This document shows, in pieces, positions 35,545 through 44,284 of a stretch of DNA of 64,000 bases (the stretch's first letter is position 1; every line of letters starts with the position of its first letter). This DNA is from Entomospira culicis (GTDB taxonomy: Bacteria > Spirochaetota > Spirochaetia > WRBN01). Made by a program: the position numbers and the translations under genes. The DNA lies in NCBI RefSeq assembly GCF_028748145.1, contig NZ_CP118181.1, forward strand, positions 689,433 to 753,432, written 5' to 3'. The notes beneath the pieces were generated by a model. The model was given only the letters and a program-made list of their open reading frames with translations. It had not been told where the DNA came from and searched no databases.

Positions 35545-36092
35545 TATACCAAGTGTGGTGATTCTAAGGCTAATTCCAACAGCTGAATCATTTCTTCCAC
35601 GGAATTTTGCATATCGGTAAAGACCCAATGCATAATCGATGCCATAATTGCGTGGCTGTAAAAGTCGACCAAAAATTGATGTTGCTTGGGGCTATAGCGT
35701 GATGCATCGATCAATTTTCGTACCACATTATTAATCACTCTTGAGACATCGCCCGAAAAAATTTGGTGTAGCGTATCCATGCCTAAGCTTTGATAGACAA
35801 TCATCACAAAAGGTCTATTCTCTTTGATATGCTCCAAAAAGAGCGTCAAACCAACCTTCCATGATTCGGTATGGCTACTTTGGCGCACCGCAGTGAGAAT
35901 ATTGTATTCAAATGCCCAGCGCATCAATGCGTAAATATCTTTAAAATGATAGTAAAAAGTAGGTCGACTAATATTACATTCGGTAATTAAATCCGTAACG
36001 GTAATCTTCTTAAATTCCTTTTTCTGCATCAAGATTTTTAAGCTTAATGCTAGCTCTTCTTTGGTACGCAGGGAGAGTTCTTCTTTCTTCAT
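35544..36092 (-). CDS. TetR-family transcriptional regulator
   Basis: 182 aa. The N-terminal HTH is KITVTDLITECNISRPTFYYHFKDIYALM, a typical TetR recognition helix (FYYHF). The C-terminal helical domain is of the small DhaS-like type. It is divergent from the sugar symporter, and the 148-bp region between them contains its promoter and operator-like repeats, so control of the symporter/galactosidase operon is likely. Inducer unknown. Confidence 0.85.
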   Translation of the reverse strand: MKKEELSLRTKEELALSLKILMQKKEFKKITVTDLITECNISRPTFYYHFKDIYALMRWAFEYNILTAVRQSSHTESWKVGLTLFLEHIKENRPFVMIVYQSLGMDTLHQIFSGDVSRVINNVVRKLIDASRYSPKQHQFLVDFYSHAIMASIMHWVFTDMQNSVEEMIQLLELALESPHLV

Positions 36093-36099
36093 GCCTTAC

Positions 36100-36128
36100 A
36101 CTATACCACAAATGACTAATAAATGCAA
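36100..36128 (-). promoter_or_regulatory. Promoter of the TetR gene, leaderless type
   Basis: Minus strand: TTGCAT (36128-36123), 17-bp spacer, TATAGT (36105-36100), then 7 nt to the ATG. The spacer region contains ACTAATAAA (36115-36123, plus strand), whose inverted copy TTTATTAGT lies at 36191-36199. Confidence 0.6.
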
Positions 36129-36146
36129 AAGTTGTCTCTTTTTTAC

Positions 36147-36176
36147 TTGACAATAAGAAAGAAGTGGCTCTATAAT
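36147..36176 (+). promoter_or_regulatory. Promoter of the sugar symporter/galactosidase operon
   Basis: Consensus TTGACA (36147-36152), 18-bp spacer, consensus TATAAT (36171-36176). Unlike the leaderless promoters, it is followed by a leader of about 58 nt carrying operator-like repeats and an AAGGAG. Confidence 0.8.
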
Positions 36177-36190
36177 AAAATATGAAGTAA

Positions 36191-36224
36191 TTTATTAGTA
36201 AAATATTTACCTATTTTTTACTTA
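36191..36224 (+). promoter_or_regulatory. Operator-like leader element shared with galK
   Basis: TTTATTAGTA runs into AGTAAA-AT-A-TTTAC (36197-36210), an inverted repeat, then a T-rich spacer and TTTTTTACTT. The same block, AGTAAA-TT-TTTACT plus T-rich spacer plus CACT and AAGGAGATT, lies in the galK leader on the other strand (47088-47053). Both lie just after the transcription start, a position suited to repression. Confidence 0.6.
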
Positions 36225-36240
36225 AAAGGAGATTTATAAA

Positions 36241-37956
36241 ATGGATATTTTAATGTTAGGATCCTTTATCTTATTTCTATTATCAGTGGGCGTCTTTACC
36301 TATTTTAAGACGCGAAAAACTAATTTAGAGAGTAGTGAGGGATTCTTTTTGGCTGGGCGCAGTTTGAGTGCAACGGTAATTATGGCGTCGTTACTAATGA
36401 CGAATATTAGCGCTGCAAACTTTGTCGGTATGTCGGCACAGTCTTATACGCACAATATGTCGGTGATGGGCTGGGAGGTTGTCTCTGGTATTACGTTGGT
36501 CTTGGTGGCTATCTTTTTGATGCCTCGCTATTTGCAACAAGGCATTACGACAATCCCAGAATTTGTAGGTAATCGTTATGGGGAGAGTACCCGTAAGTTT
36601 CTGGCAATCTTCTTTTTGATAAGTTTGGTGGTAAATGGCTATCCTATTACGCTGTATGCCGGAGCACTGGCAATGCATCAGCTCTTTGACATCGAGCGAA
36701 CGCTGGGCGTAAGTTATGAGCAAGGTATTTGGATTATGGTCTGGCTGATCGGCATTGTTAGTGCGATCTACGCGATAGCAGGTGGCTTACGCGCGGTGGC
36801 TGTATCGGATACAATTATCGGTATTGTGGTTGTCATCGGTGGATTACTTGTTCCGCTTTATGCGATTCTCCACTTAGGTGATGGCAGTTTATCCGCGGGG
36901 TTTAGTCACTTTTTAGAGGCAACGCCAGAGAAATTCAATGGCATTGGTGCTAGTAGCGATCCCTTACCGTTTAGTACGCTCTTCACGGGTTTACTCTTAG
37001 TAAATTTGTACTATTGGGGCACGGATCAAGGCATTATTCAACGCGGACTAGCGGCAAAGAATCTAAAAGAAGGACAAGCCGGAGTCATTTATGCGGGATT
37101 CTTAAAGGTGTTAACGCCCTTTTTCGTTGTACTTCCAGGAATCATGGCATTTCAGATTTTCGGCGGTAATATCGATAATCCTGACACTGTTTATCCGCGA
37201 TTAGTTAATTTGGTATTACCCAAACCTTTAACCGGATTTTTTGCCGCAGCGATGTTTAGCGTCATCATGAGTTCGCTTAATAGCATTCTTAATAGCGCCT
37301 CGACGATCTTTGCCTTGGATATCTATAAGCCCATCTGGGGTAGGAAGGCTGATGATAAAAAAGTTGTAAATATGGGTAAATTTTTTGGTCTTTTTGTGGC
37401 GATTATCTCGCTTTTCATCGCCCCCATGTTGATGTATAGTAGCGATGGTTTATTTCAATATTTACAGAAAGTTGCAGGCTTTTTTAATGTCCCAATCTTT
37501 ACGATTATTTTAGTAGGATATATGACCAAACGCGTACCTGCCATCGCCGCTAAGATTGGTATCAGTTTCTTTGTGGTAATTTACGGCATTACACAGTTGT
37601 TTTGGGATACGGGGTTACACTTTCTGCATATCTCGGCGATACTCTTTGTGCTTACTACGATTTTAATGTTATTGATTGGACGCATTGCTCCAATGAAAGA
37701 AGATTTTATCATGCCAAACGCTCGCGCCGTTAATATTGAGCCTTGGGTTAATCGATTTAGAGTGGGGGCAGGGGTCATCTACTCAATGATAGCGATGTAT
37801 GTTTTCTTTTCGCCACTGGGCTTTGCACAGGCAGGCGGAGTTAATGCGATTACGTGGTTGACTTTGATTTTAGTTGCAGGATTGACCGTGATTATTGTGA
37901 TGTTATTAGAAAAACGCGATCGTGCGAAACGATCTCATCTAGCTAGGGAGGCATAA
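36241..37956 (+). CDS. Sodium:solute symporter (SSS family), probable galactoside/galactose transporter
   Basis: 571 aa with about 13-14 membrane segments. SSS features: FFLAGRSLSATVIMASLLMTNISAANFVGMS near the N-terminus and RGLAAKNLKEGQAGVIYAGFLK plus MSSLNSILNSASTIFALDIYKP in the middle. It resembles the SGLT-like branch. It is directly followed by two galactosidases, so it probably imports galactosides or galactose with Na+. Confidence 0.88.
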   Translation: MDILMLGSFILFLLSVGVFTYFKTRKTNLESSEGFFLAGRSLSATVIMASLLMTNISAANFVGMSAQSYTHNMSVMGWEVVSGITLVLVAIFLMPRYLQQGITTIPEFVGNRYGESTRKFLAIFFLISLVVNGYPITLYAGALAMHQLFDIERTLGVSYEQGIWIMVWLIGIVSAIYAIAGGLRAVAVSDTIIGIVVVIGGLLVPLYAILHLGDGSLSAGFSHFLEATPEKFNGIGASSDPLPFSTLFTGLLLVNLYYWGTDQGIIQRGLAAKNLKEGQAGVIYAGFLKVLTPFFVVLPGIMAFQIFGGNIDNPDTVYPRLVNLVLPKPLTGFFAAAMFSVIMSSLNSILNSASTIFALDIYKPIWGRKADDKKVVNMGKFFGLFVAIISLFIAPMLMYSSDGLFQYLQKVAGFFNVPIFTIILVGYMTKRVPAIAAKIGISFFVVIYGITQLFWDTGLHFLHISAILFVLTTILMLLIGRIAPMKEDFIMPNARAVNIEPWVNRFRVGAGVIYSMIAMYVFFSPLGFAQAGGVNAITWLTLILVAGLTVIIVMLLEKRDRAKRSHLAREA

Positions 37957-37959
37957 AAG

Positions 37960-39978
37960 ATGAAAATTTTAGATGTAGAGATGATCTTACATGGCGGGGA
38001 TTATAATCCAGATCAATGGAAGGATTATCCAGAAATTTTGGAGCAAGATATGCGCTTATTGAAGGCAGCGAATATCAATTTTGTCTCTATCAATATTTTT
38101 AGTTGGATACAACTAGAGCGTGAAGAGGGCATTTACACCTTTGATTGGTTAGATCAAACAATTAATCGCTTACACGAGCATGGCTTTAAGATTGTCTTAG
38201 CTACGCCATCGGGCAGTAAGCCCGCGTGGTTGACGCGTCGCTACCCTGATAGCGCTCGGGTTGATGCTTATGGGCGACGCGCCTATCATGGCAATCGCCA
38301 CAATCACTGCATGACTTCGCCAAGTTATCGAGAGAAAGTGTTCGCCCTTGATAGTGCTCTTGCTAAGCGTTATGGTGAGCATCCTGCGGTGATGCTTTGG
38401 CATATCTCCAATGAATTTTCGGGATTTTGCTATTGTGATCTCTGCCAAGCTAAATTCAGAAATTTCTTGCAAGAAAAGTACCAAACTATCGAGACACTCA
38501 ACCAGCGTTGGTGGAATGCATTTTGGTCGCACGACTTTACCAGCTTTGAGGAGATCCATCCACCGATGCCCATTGGGGAGCAGAATAGTGTGCCACTAGA
38601 GCTCGATTGGCATCGCTTTACCACCGAGAATACAATCGATTTTTACAAAGAAGAGGTACGCGCGATTCGGCAATATTCAACTCTACCCACCACCACGAAT
38701 TTCCCACCGATCTCCACCGAACCACTCTCATTGGATCTCTTGCATCTGGACTGTTTTGCCTTTGCTAAACATTTAGATATGGTCGCCTATGATAGTTATC
38801 CACAGTGGCACAGTGGCGATGATTATCAGATTGGACTCAACACCAGCATGCTCTACGACTTAATGCGATCGCTCAAAGGGAATCGCCCCTTCTTATTGAT
38901 GGAGTCAGCGCCTTCGGCCGCCAACTGGCGTAATGCGTGTAAGCTTAAGCGCCCAAAAATGCACGCGCTAAGTTCGATACAGGCTGTTGCTCACGGTGCT
39001 GATATGGTTGGCTATTTTCAGATGCGAAAAGGGCGCGGTCAGACCGAAAAATTCCACTCCGCCGTACTCGATCACGACTCCACTGACGACAATCGCGTCT
39101 ATCAAGATGTTAAAGCCTTGGGCGCATCGCTTAAAGATCTCGCCCCTATTTTAGGCAGTACGCCGAAGCACTCCATCGCCATCTATTTGGATTGGTCGAA
39201 TCATGTGGCGATTCGCGCCAATAAAGGCCCACGCATGGTTGGCGTAGGCGATCTCGATACTATCCAAATGTACTATAAGGCAATTGTTTCGCAAGGATAT
39301 GGCGTTGATTTTGTCAATTACGATAGCTCTTTGGATCGTTATAAAGTGATCGTTTTACCAATGGTCTACAGCGCTCCCGATGCCTTTTGGCAGAAGCTCC
39401 ATCTCTTTAAAGAGAAAGGAGGTATCATCCTCTCTACGTACATGAGTGGTTATGCCAATGACGATGATCTGATCTATCCACGCTCGCGCCATCCGCTCTT
39501 TGAGGCGAGTTTAGGGTTAGTTTATCACGAGTTAGATGCACTAGAAGAGGCGGATAAAAATAGCACGGTTATTGGCGATAATTGCTATGCTGTGGAGCAT
39601 TTTTGTGAGTTGAATAAACTCGCTGGAGCCGAGGTTATGAGTCGTTACCAAGCAGATTTTTACCAAGGAGAACCTTGTATTACGCATCATCAGGGACATT
39701 ATCATGTGGCTGGCGGTTTAGTTGAGGCTGGTTTAACAGAGCTAATTCACGCCATTTTTACCAAGCATCATATAGAGAAAACCTTGGAACTCGCTGGTCT
39801 ACCGCTCATCGCCACGCATCGAGAAATTGCTAACCATCGCTATCTTTTTATCATGAATTTTACCCAACAAGAGCATGCGCTTCCGCTACAAAAAACGCAC
39901 TATACGCTCGATAATCAAGCAATCAATCTTGTTCGGCTAACAGGCTTTGCGTATATCATTCTTAAAGAGAACAGGTAG
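37960..39978 (+). CDS. GH42 beta-galactosidase
   Basis: 672 aa. GGDYNPDQW and FSWIQLEREEGIYTFDWLD are typical of the GH42 start. The acid/base is in WHISNEF (about Glu151) and the nucleophile in LLMESAPS (about Glu315). The CYCDLCQ cysteines form the GH42 zinc cluster. A beta-trimerisation domain and a short beta domain follow. No signal peptide, so it acts on imported sugar. GGGAGG lies before the ATG, 3 bp after the symporter. Confidence 0.94.
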   Translation: MKILDVEMILHGGDYNPDQWKDYPEILEQDMRLLKAANINFVSINIFSWIQLEREEGIYTFDWLDQTINRLHEHGFKIVLATPSGSKPAWLTRRYPDSARVDAYGRRAYHGNRHNHCMTSPSYREKVFALDSALAKRYGEHPAVMLWHISNEFSGFCYCDLCQAKFRNFLQEKYQTIETLNQRWWNAFWSHDFTSFEEIHPPMPIGEQNSVPLELDWHRFTTENTIDFYKEEVRAIRQYSTLPTTTNFPPISTEPLSLDLLHLDCFAFAKHLDMVAYDSYPQWHSGDDYQIGLNTSMLYDLMRSLKGNRPFLLMESAPSAANWRNACKLKRPKMHALSSIQAVAHGADMVGYFQMRKGRGQTEKFHSAVLDHDSTDDNRVYQDVKALGASLKDLAPILGSTPKHSIAIYLDWSNHVAIRANKGPRMVGVGDLDTIQMYYKAIVSQGYGVDFVNYDSSLDRYKVIVLPMVYSAPDAFWQKLHLFKEKGGIILSTYMSGYANDDDLIYPRSRHPLFEASLGLVYHELDALEEADKNSTVIGDNCYAVEHFCELNKLAGAEVMSRYQADFYQGEPCITHHQGHYHVAGGLVEAGLTELIHAIFTKHHIEKTLELAGLPLIATHREIANHRYLFIMNFTQQEHALPLQKTHYTLDNQAINLVRLTGFAYIILKENR

Positions 39979-39986
39979 GAGGAACT

Positions 39987-42197
39987 ATGCCAATTCAGTA
40001 TCATGCATCAAGCAAAACATTTCATCTATTTAACGATGAAATAAGTTATATTTTTATGATTTTAGCCAACGGAGAACTTGGGCATCTCTATTATGGTAAA
40101 GCAATTAGAGACCGAGAGTCCTTTGCGCATCTTTTTGTCTTGCAGGCAAGGGCTTTAGCGCCGGTGGCCTATCGCGATGACCTCTCCTTCTCTTTGGAGG
40201 TGATTAAGCAGGAGTATCCTAGTTATGGCACCGGCGATTTTCGTGAGCCTGCCGTACAAATTACTACGTCAATTGGTGATAAAATTTCGCATTTTATCTA
40301 CAAGGAGCACACCATGATGGAGGGGAAGCCTAGGTTCGATGGGCTCCCTGCGACCTTTAGCGATGGTGGGGAGGCACAGACTTTAGCTATCACGCTCTAC
40401 GATGAACTTATCGCATGTGAGCTGACGTTGTACTATACGATTTTCCACGATTTAGCCGTGATTACGCGTTCGTCAAGGGTAGAAAATAAAGGAGCGCAAC
40501 CTATCAAGATCGATCGGCTTATGTCTACGAGCATCGATTTTTATGATAATCATTTTGTTATGATGCAGTTAGATGGGGCTTGGAGTCGCGAACGCCATGT
40601 ACAAGAGCGGCCTTTGCTTAATGGTATACAGGCGATATCCAGCGCGCGTGGTGCTAGTGGGGCGTTTCATAATCCATTTTTGGCGCTACGACGACCCCAA
40701 ACCACCGAGAGTCAGGGTGAGGTTTACGGCTTTACGTTAGTGTATAGCGGGAACTTTTTAGCGCAGGTCGAGGTAGATAGCTATGATGTGAGTCGGCTGT
40801 TACTGGGCATTCATCCTTTTGGTTTTGGTTGGAATTTAACGACCAATGAGCACTTTCAAAGCCCTGAGGCAGTAATGGTCTATAGCGATGGCGGTCTCAA
40901 CCAGATGAGCCAGACCTTCCATCAGCTCTTTCAAGATCACCTGATGCCTAAGCGTTGGGCAAGGGAGCTTCGCCCGATCTTGATTAATAACTGGGAGGCG
41001 ACTTACTTTGATTTTGATCATCACAAAATTATCGCTATTGCCCAACAAGCAAAAGAGGTGGGCATCGAACTCTTTGTCTTGGACGATGGGTGGTTTGGGC
41101 ATCGCGACAATGATAAAAGTTCTCTTGGCGATTGGTTTGTCCACAAAGAGAAGCTGCCACAAGGGTTGTCGGCGTTGGCTAGGGAGATTAAAGCATTAGG
41201 ATTGAAGTTTGGTCTGTGGTTTGAACCCGAGATGGTCAATGAGGTGAGTAAGCTTTATCGTATGCATCCAGAATGGACAATTGGCGTGCCTAATCGGCAT
41301 AAAACCTATAGTCGCCATCAATATGTGCTCGACTTTTCGCAAGCAGTGGTGGTCGATACCGTCTTTACGATGATGGATAAAATTCTGGCTGATGGACTCA
41401 TCGATTACATCAAATGGGATATGAATCGTAATATTACGGAGGCATACTCTGCCTCCCTACCGGCAGATCGGCAAGGAGAATTTTTTCATCGCTATATTTT
41501 GGGAGTCTATCAGCTCTACGATCGTCTCATTACGAAATATCCAAATATTCTCTTTGAATCTTGCGCAAGTGGTGGCGGTCGTTTTGATGCGGGCATGCTC
41601 TTCTATGCACCGCAAGCTTGGACGAGTGATAACATGGATCCCATCGAGCGCTTGGCGATTCAGCATGGTACCTCGATGCTATACCCGTTGATTAGTATGG
41701 GATCGCATGTGCCCACGTCGCCGAATCATCAAGTCGATCGCCATACATCATTGGCAATGCGGGCGAGTGTAGCCTATTTTGGTACTTTTGGCTATGAGTT
41801 GGATATCACTAAAATTTCTGCTGATGAGCGCACCGAAATTGTGCGTCAAATTGCCTTTTTTAAACAGTGGCAGAGCGTGATCGCTTTGGGCAAATTCTAT
41901 CGTTTGGAGAGTGCCGATCCGAATTATTATTACTGGATGGTTGTTTCGCAAGATAAAGAGCAGGCGTTGGTTGCATCGTATAAAATTTTAGCGAGAGCTA
42001 ATCCTGCGCTCAAAAGATTTAACCTACAAGGACTCAATCCAAACTTGCTTTACTACTGTCCAGAACGAGAATTATCGTACTATGGTGATGAGTTGATGCA
42101 TGTAGGCTGGCTAAGTGAACCCGAATTTACCGGCATGAGTGGCACGGATAAGGGGGATTTTACGGCACGCATCTATCAATTACTGGCGAAAAAGTAA
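39987..42197 (+). CDS. GH36 alpha-galactosidase
   Basis: 736 aa. LDDGWFGHRDND is the substrate-binding segment, YIKWDMNR carries the nucleophile Asp (about 476) and SCASGGGRFDAG...WTSDNMDPIERL the acid/base Asp (about 546). This is the large Firmicutes/AgaR-type GH36. No signal peptide, so it is cytoplasmic and would cut melibiose- or raffinose-like sugars. AGGAGG lies 5-10 nt before the ATG. A stem-loop follows, between this gene and lacI. Confidence 0.94.
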   Translation: MPIQYHASSKTFHLFNDEISYIFMILANGELGHLYYGKAIRDRESFAHLFVLQARALAPVAYRDDLSFSLEVIKQEYPSYGTGDFREPAVQITTSIGDKISHFIYKEHTMMEGKPRFDGLPATFSDGGEAQTLAITLYDELIACELTLYYTIFHDLAVITRSSRVENKGAQPIKIDRLMSTSIDFYDNHFVMMQLDGAWSRERHVQERPLLNGIQAISSARGASGAFHNPFLALRRPQTTESQGEVYGFTLVYSGNFLAQVEVDSYDVSRLLLGIHPFGFGWNLTTNEHFQSPEAVMVYSDGGLNQMSQTFHQLFQDHLMPKRWARELRPILINNWEATYFDFDHHKIIAIAQQAKEVGIELFVLDDGWFGHRDNDKSSLGDWFVHKEKLPQGLSALAREIKALGLKFGLWFEPEMVNEVSKLYRMHPEWTIGVPNRHKTYSRHQYVLDFSQAVVVDTVFTMMDKILADGLIDYIKWDMNRNITEAYSASLPADRQGEFFHRYILGVYQLYDRLITKYPNILFESCASGGGRFDAGMLFYAPQAWTSDNMDPIERLAIQHGTSMLYPLISMGSHVPTSPNHQVDRHTSLAMRASVAYFGTFGYELDITKISADERTEIVRQIAFFKQWQSVIALGKFYRLESADPNYYYWMVVSQDKEQALVASYKILARANPALKRFNLQGLNPNLLYYCPERELSYYGDELMHVGWLSEPEFTGMSGTDKGDFTARIYQLLAKK

Positions 42198-42232
42198 AGC
42201 TGTCGTATAGACAATCTGCATGTAGATGTCGA

Positions 42233-42270
42233 TAATCAACCCAGAATGTCTCGTCGATTTGGGTTGATTA
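42233..42270 (+). promoter_or_regulatory. Stem-loop between alpha-galactosidase and LacI genes
   Basis: TAATCAACCCA (42233-42243) and TGGGTTGATTA (42260-42270) are perfect 11-bp inverted arms around a 16-nt loop. The AAGGAG of the lacI-type gene begins 3 nt later (42273). No T run follows, so it is not a normal terminator. It could protect the 3' end of the upstream message, modulate the regulator's translation or serve as an operator. Confidence 0.6.
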
Positions 42271-42285
42271 AACAAGGAGTGATAG

Positions 42286-43275
42286 GTGGCAACAATAAAA
42301 GATATCGCGATCATGGCTGGGGTCTCCCCCGCCACCGTTTCTCGTGTGTTGGCTTATGATGCAACATTGAGCGTTGCCGAGAGTACGCGAAAACGTATTT
42401 TTGAAGCAGCCGAAACGCTAGAGTATACCAAGCATAAAAAGAAAGCGCAAGTTGGGAAGATTTTGGTGCGTTTAGTCCAGTGGTACAACGAATCAGAGGA
42501 GCTTGAAGATCTCTATTATATGTCGATTCGCCTCGGACTCAATGAGCGGGCGCAGGAGCTAGGTATTACGATAGTGCGGGAATCACTAGAAGCCCTTAGC
42601 GATAACGCGATGCAGATTACGATTGCCTTGGGTAAATTTGACGAGCCTCAAGTGCGACGGTTACAGCGACTATCAGGGTTGTTGCTCTTTGTTGACTTTG
42701 ACGCCATGCGCTATGGCGCGCACTCTCTGGTGATCGATTTTTCTTATAGTTTAGGGTTAGTGTTGGATTATGCGCAAGCACTAGGGCATACTAAGATCGG
42801 CATGCTTGCAGGTATTGAGTCGACAAAAGAGAGCGATCTCTGGCTTACCGATCAGCGCTATATTGCATTTCGCACGCTAGCAGAACCCTTGGGACTTTTT
42901 AATCCACAATGGATTATTCAAGCGCCTTTTCATGTACAAGATGGGTATCAGGCGATGCAAGAATTTCTGCAACACACCGATAATTTACCCACCATATTCT
43001 TCGCCTCTAGTGATGCCCTTGCCATTGGTGCCATTCAGGCGCTACAAGAAGAGGGTATCAAGATTCCTCAAGAGATATCCATTATCGGTTTTAATGATAT
43101 TAGCGTTGCGCAATATGTAACGCCTGCCCTCACCACGATTAAGGTACATACACATTGGATGGGTGGGCTTGCCTTAGATCACGCATTACGCTTGCTTCAA
43201 GATGCCAGTCCGATTGCCCAAAAGATTATGTTGGCGACGGAGCTTAAAGTACGAGACTCTACCGCTCCGGCATGA
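42286..43275 (+). CDS. LacI-family transcriptional regulator
   Basis: 329 aa. N-terminal ATIKDIAIMAGVSPATVSRVLA is a standard LacI HTH and hinge. A periplasmic-binding-protein-like sugar domain follows (PTIFFASSDALAIGAIQAL, SIIGFNDISVAQYVTPALTTI). The GTG start has AAGGAG 7 nt upstream. It is last in the symporter-galactosidase operon and probably senses galactose or a galactoside. Its 3' end overlaps the convergent galM by 17 bp. Confidence 0.92.
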   Translation: MATIKDIAIMAGVSPATVSRVLAYDATLSVAESTRKRIFEAAETLEYTKHKKKAQVGKILVRLVQWYNESEELEDLYYMSIRLGLNERAQELGITIVRESLEALSDNAMQITIALGKFDEPQVRRLQRLSGLLLFVDFDAMRYGAHSLVIDFSYSLGLVLDYAQALGHTKIGMLAGIESTKESDLWLTDQRYIAFRTLAEPLGLFNPQWIIQAPFHVQDGYQAMQEFLQHTDNLPTIFFASSDALAIGAIQALQEEGIKIPQEISIIGFNDISVAQYVTPALTTIKVHTHWMGGLALDHALRLLQDASPIAQKIMLATELKVRDSTAPA

Positions 43276-44284
43276 GAAAATTCGGGCTTGAAAAGGTATA
43301 GTGTGTGGCTTGTTGATAGGGATTATCTGCTGAATAGGTGGGCGCAAAGTGGGGATTAAGTTGGTAGGCATTGGGAATATGTTGTGTCTCTAAAGCAATC
43401 GCATCTAAGGGCTCTCCCTTTTTGTGTTGATTTAGAATCATTTTATGATTGAAATGATTTGCCGTATAGACCACCACGGAAGGTGCGTTGGTGCGCATCT
43501 CTAACCTGCGTTTACTAGTAGGATCTTCTAAGCTTATCACGCCTCCTTGCTCAAGAAGAAAGGGCGTGTCATACCCATTTAATCGCTTCAAAATTGAATC
43601 ATCAAGAGCTAGGTTCGCCCCGATTGTTTTTGGACTCCTAAAATCATAGGCATCACCTTGTTGGATAGGCAAGATGGCATCAGGATGTCCATGGAGATGA
43701 ATACGAAGTCTCTTTTTTGCCGGTAATGTCAGCAGATGCTCGCTTATTGGATAGGCGAGATCTCCACTTAAATTGAAGTAGAGGTGAGAGGTTAGACTCA
43801 CATGTTGAGGCACGCTAGGATAACAGTGACTGATGATACTAAATGTATTTGCCTCCAAAATATAGTCAATTTGATAAAAAAATCGCCCTTTATAACCATC
43901 TTTATGATGCTCGCTCTCTAGTGTGAAGCGCAAGATTTCTTTGTTTGGCTCTTTGTGTTTTTCTACGTTAAAGAGCTGTTCGGATATGCCATTAAACCCA
44001 CCATGTAAGTGATGTAATCCTTGATTAATCGAAAATATTTTATCCCCGCCACCATAAGCGATACGCCCCGCAATAGGACCAATCATTGTATTGAGATAAT
44101 GATAAGAATGCTCAATGTAATTCATGGTATTATCATAAGATGCAATCATATTAGGGCATGCATTATTCTGCTCTTTCAGGTGAATATCGGTAATTATTGC
44201 GCCCAAATTTATCGCCTGAATGGTAAGATAATCATTAGTTAATTGATATAAGTAAATATTTTTTGTAAGCTCTTTAGCTGACAT
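43259..44284 (-). CDS. galM: Aldose 1-epimerase (galactose mutarotase)
   Basis: 341 aa. It interconverts beta- and alpha-D-galactose, the entry step of the Leloir pathway. GPIAGRIAYGG, LHHLHGGFNGIS, THLYFNLSG-like SHLYFNLSGD and the catalytic Glu in ALETQHIPNAY are present. It overlaps galT by 11 bp and is third in galK-galT-galM. Confidence 0.93.
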   Translation of the reverse strand: MSAKELTKNIYLYQLTNDYLTIQAINLGAIITDIHLKEQNNACPNMIASYDNTMNYIEHSYHYLNTMIGPIAGRIAYGGGDKIFSINQGLHHLHGGFNGISEQLFNVEKHKEPNKEILRFTLESEHHKDGYKGRFFYQIDYILEANTFSIISHCYPSVPQHVSLTSHLYFNLSGDLAYPISEHLLTLPAKKRLRIHLHGHPDAILPIQQGDAYDFRSPKTIGANLALDDSILKRLNGYDTPFLLEQGGVISLEDPTSKRRLEMRTNAPSVVVYTANHFNHKMILNQHKKGEPLDAIALETQHIPNAYQLNPHFAPTYSADNPYQQATHYTFSSPNFLMPER

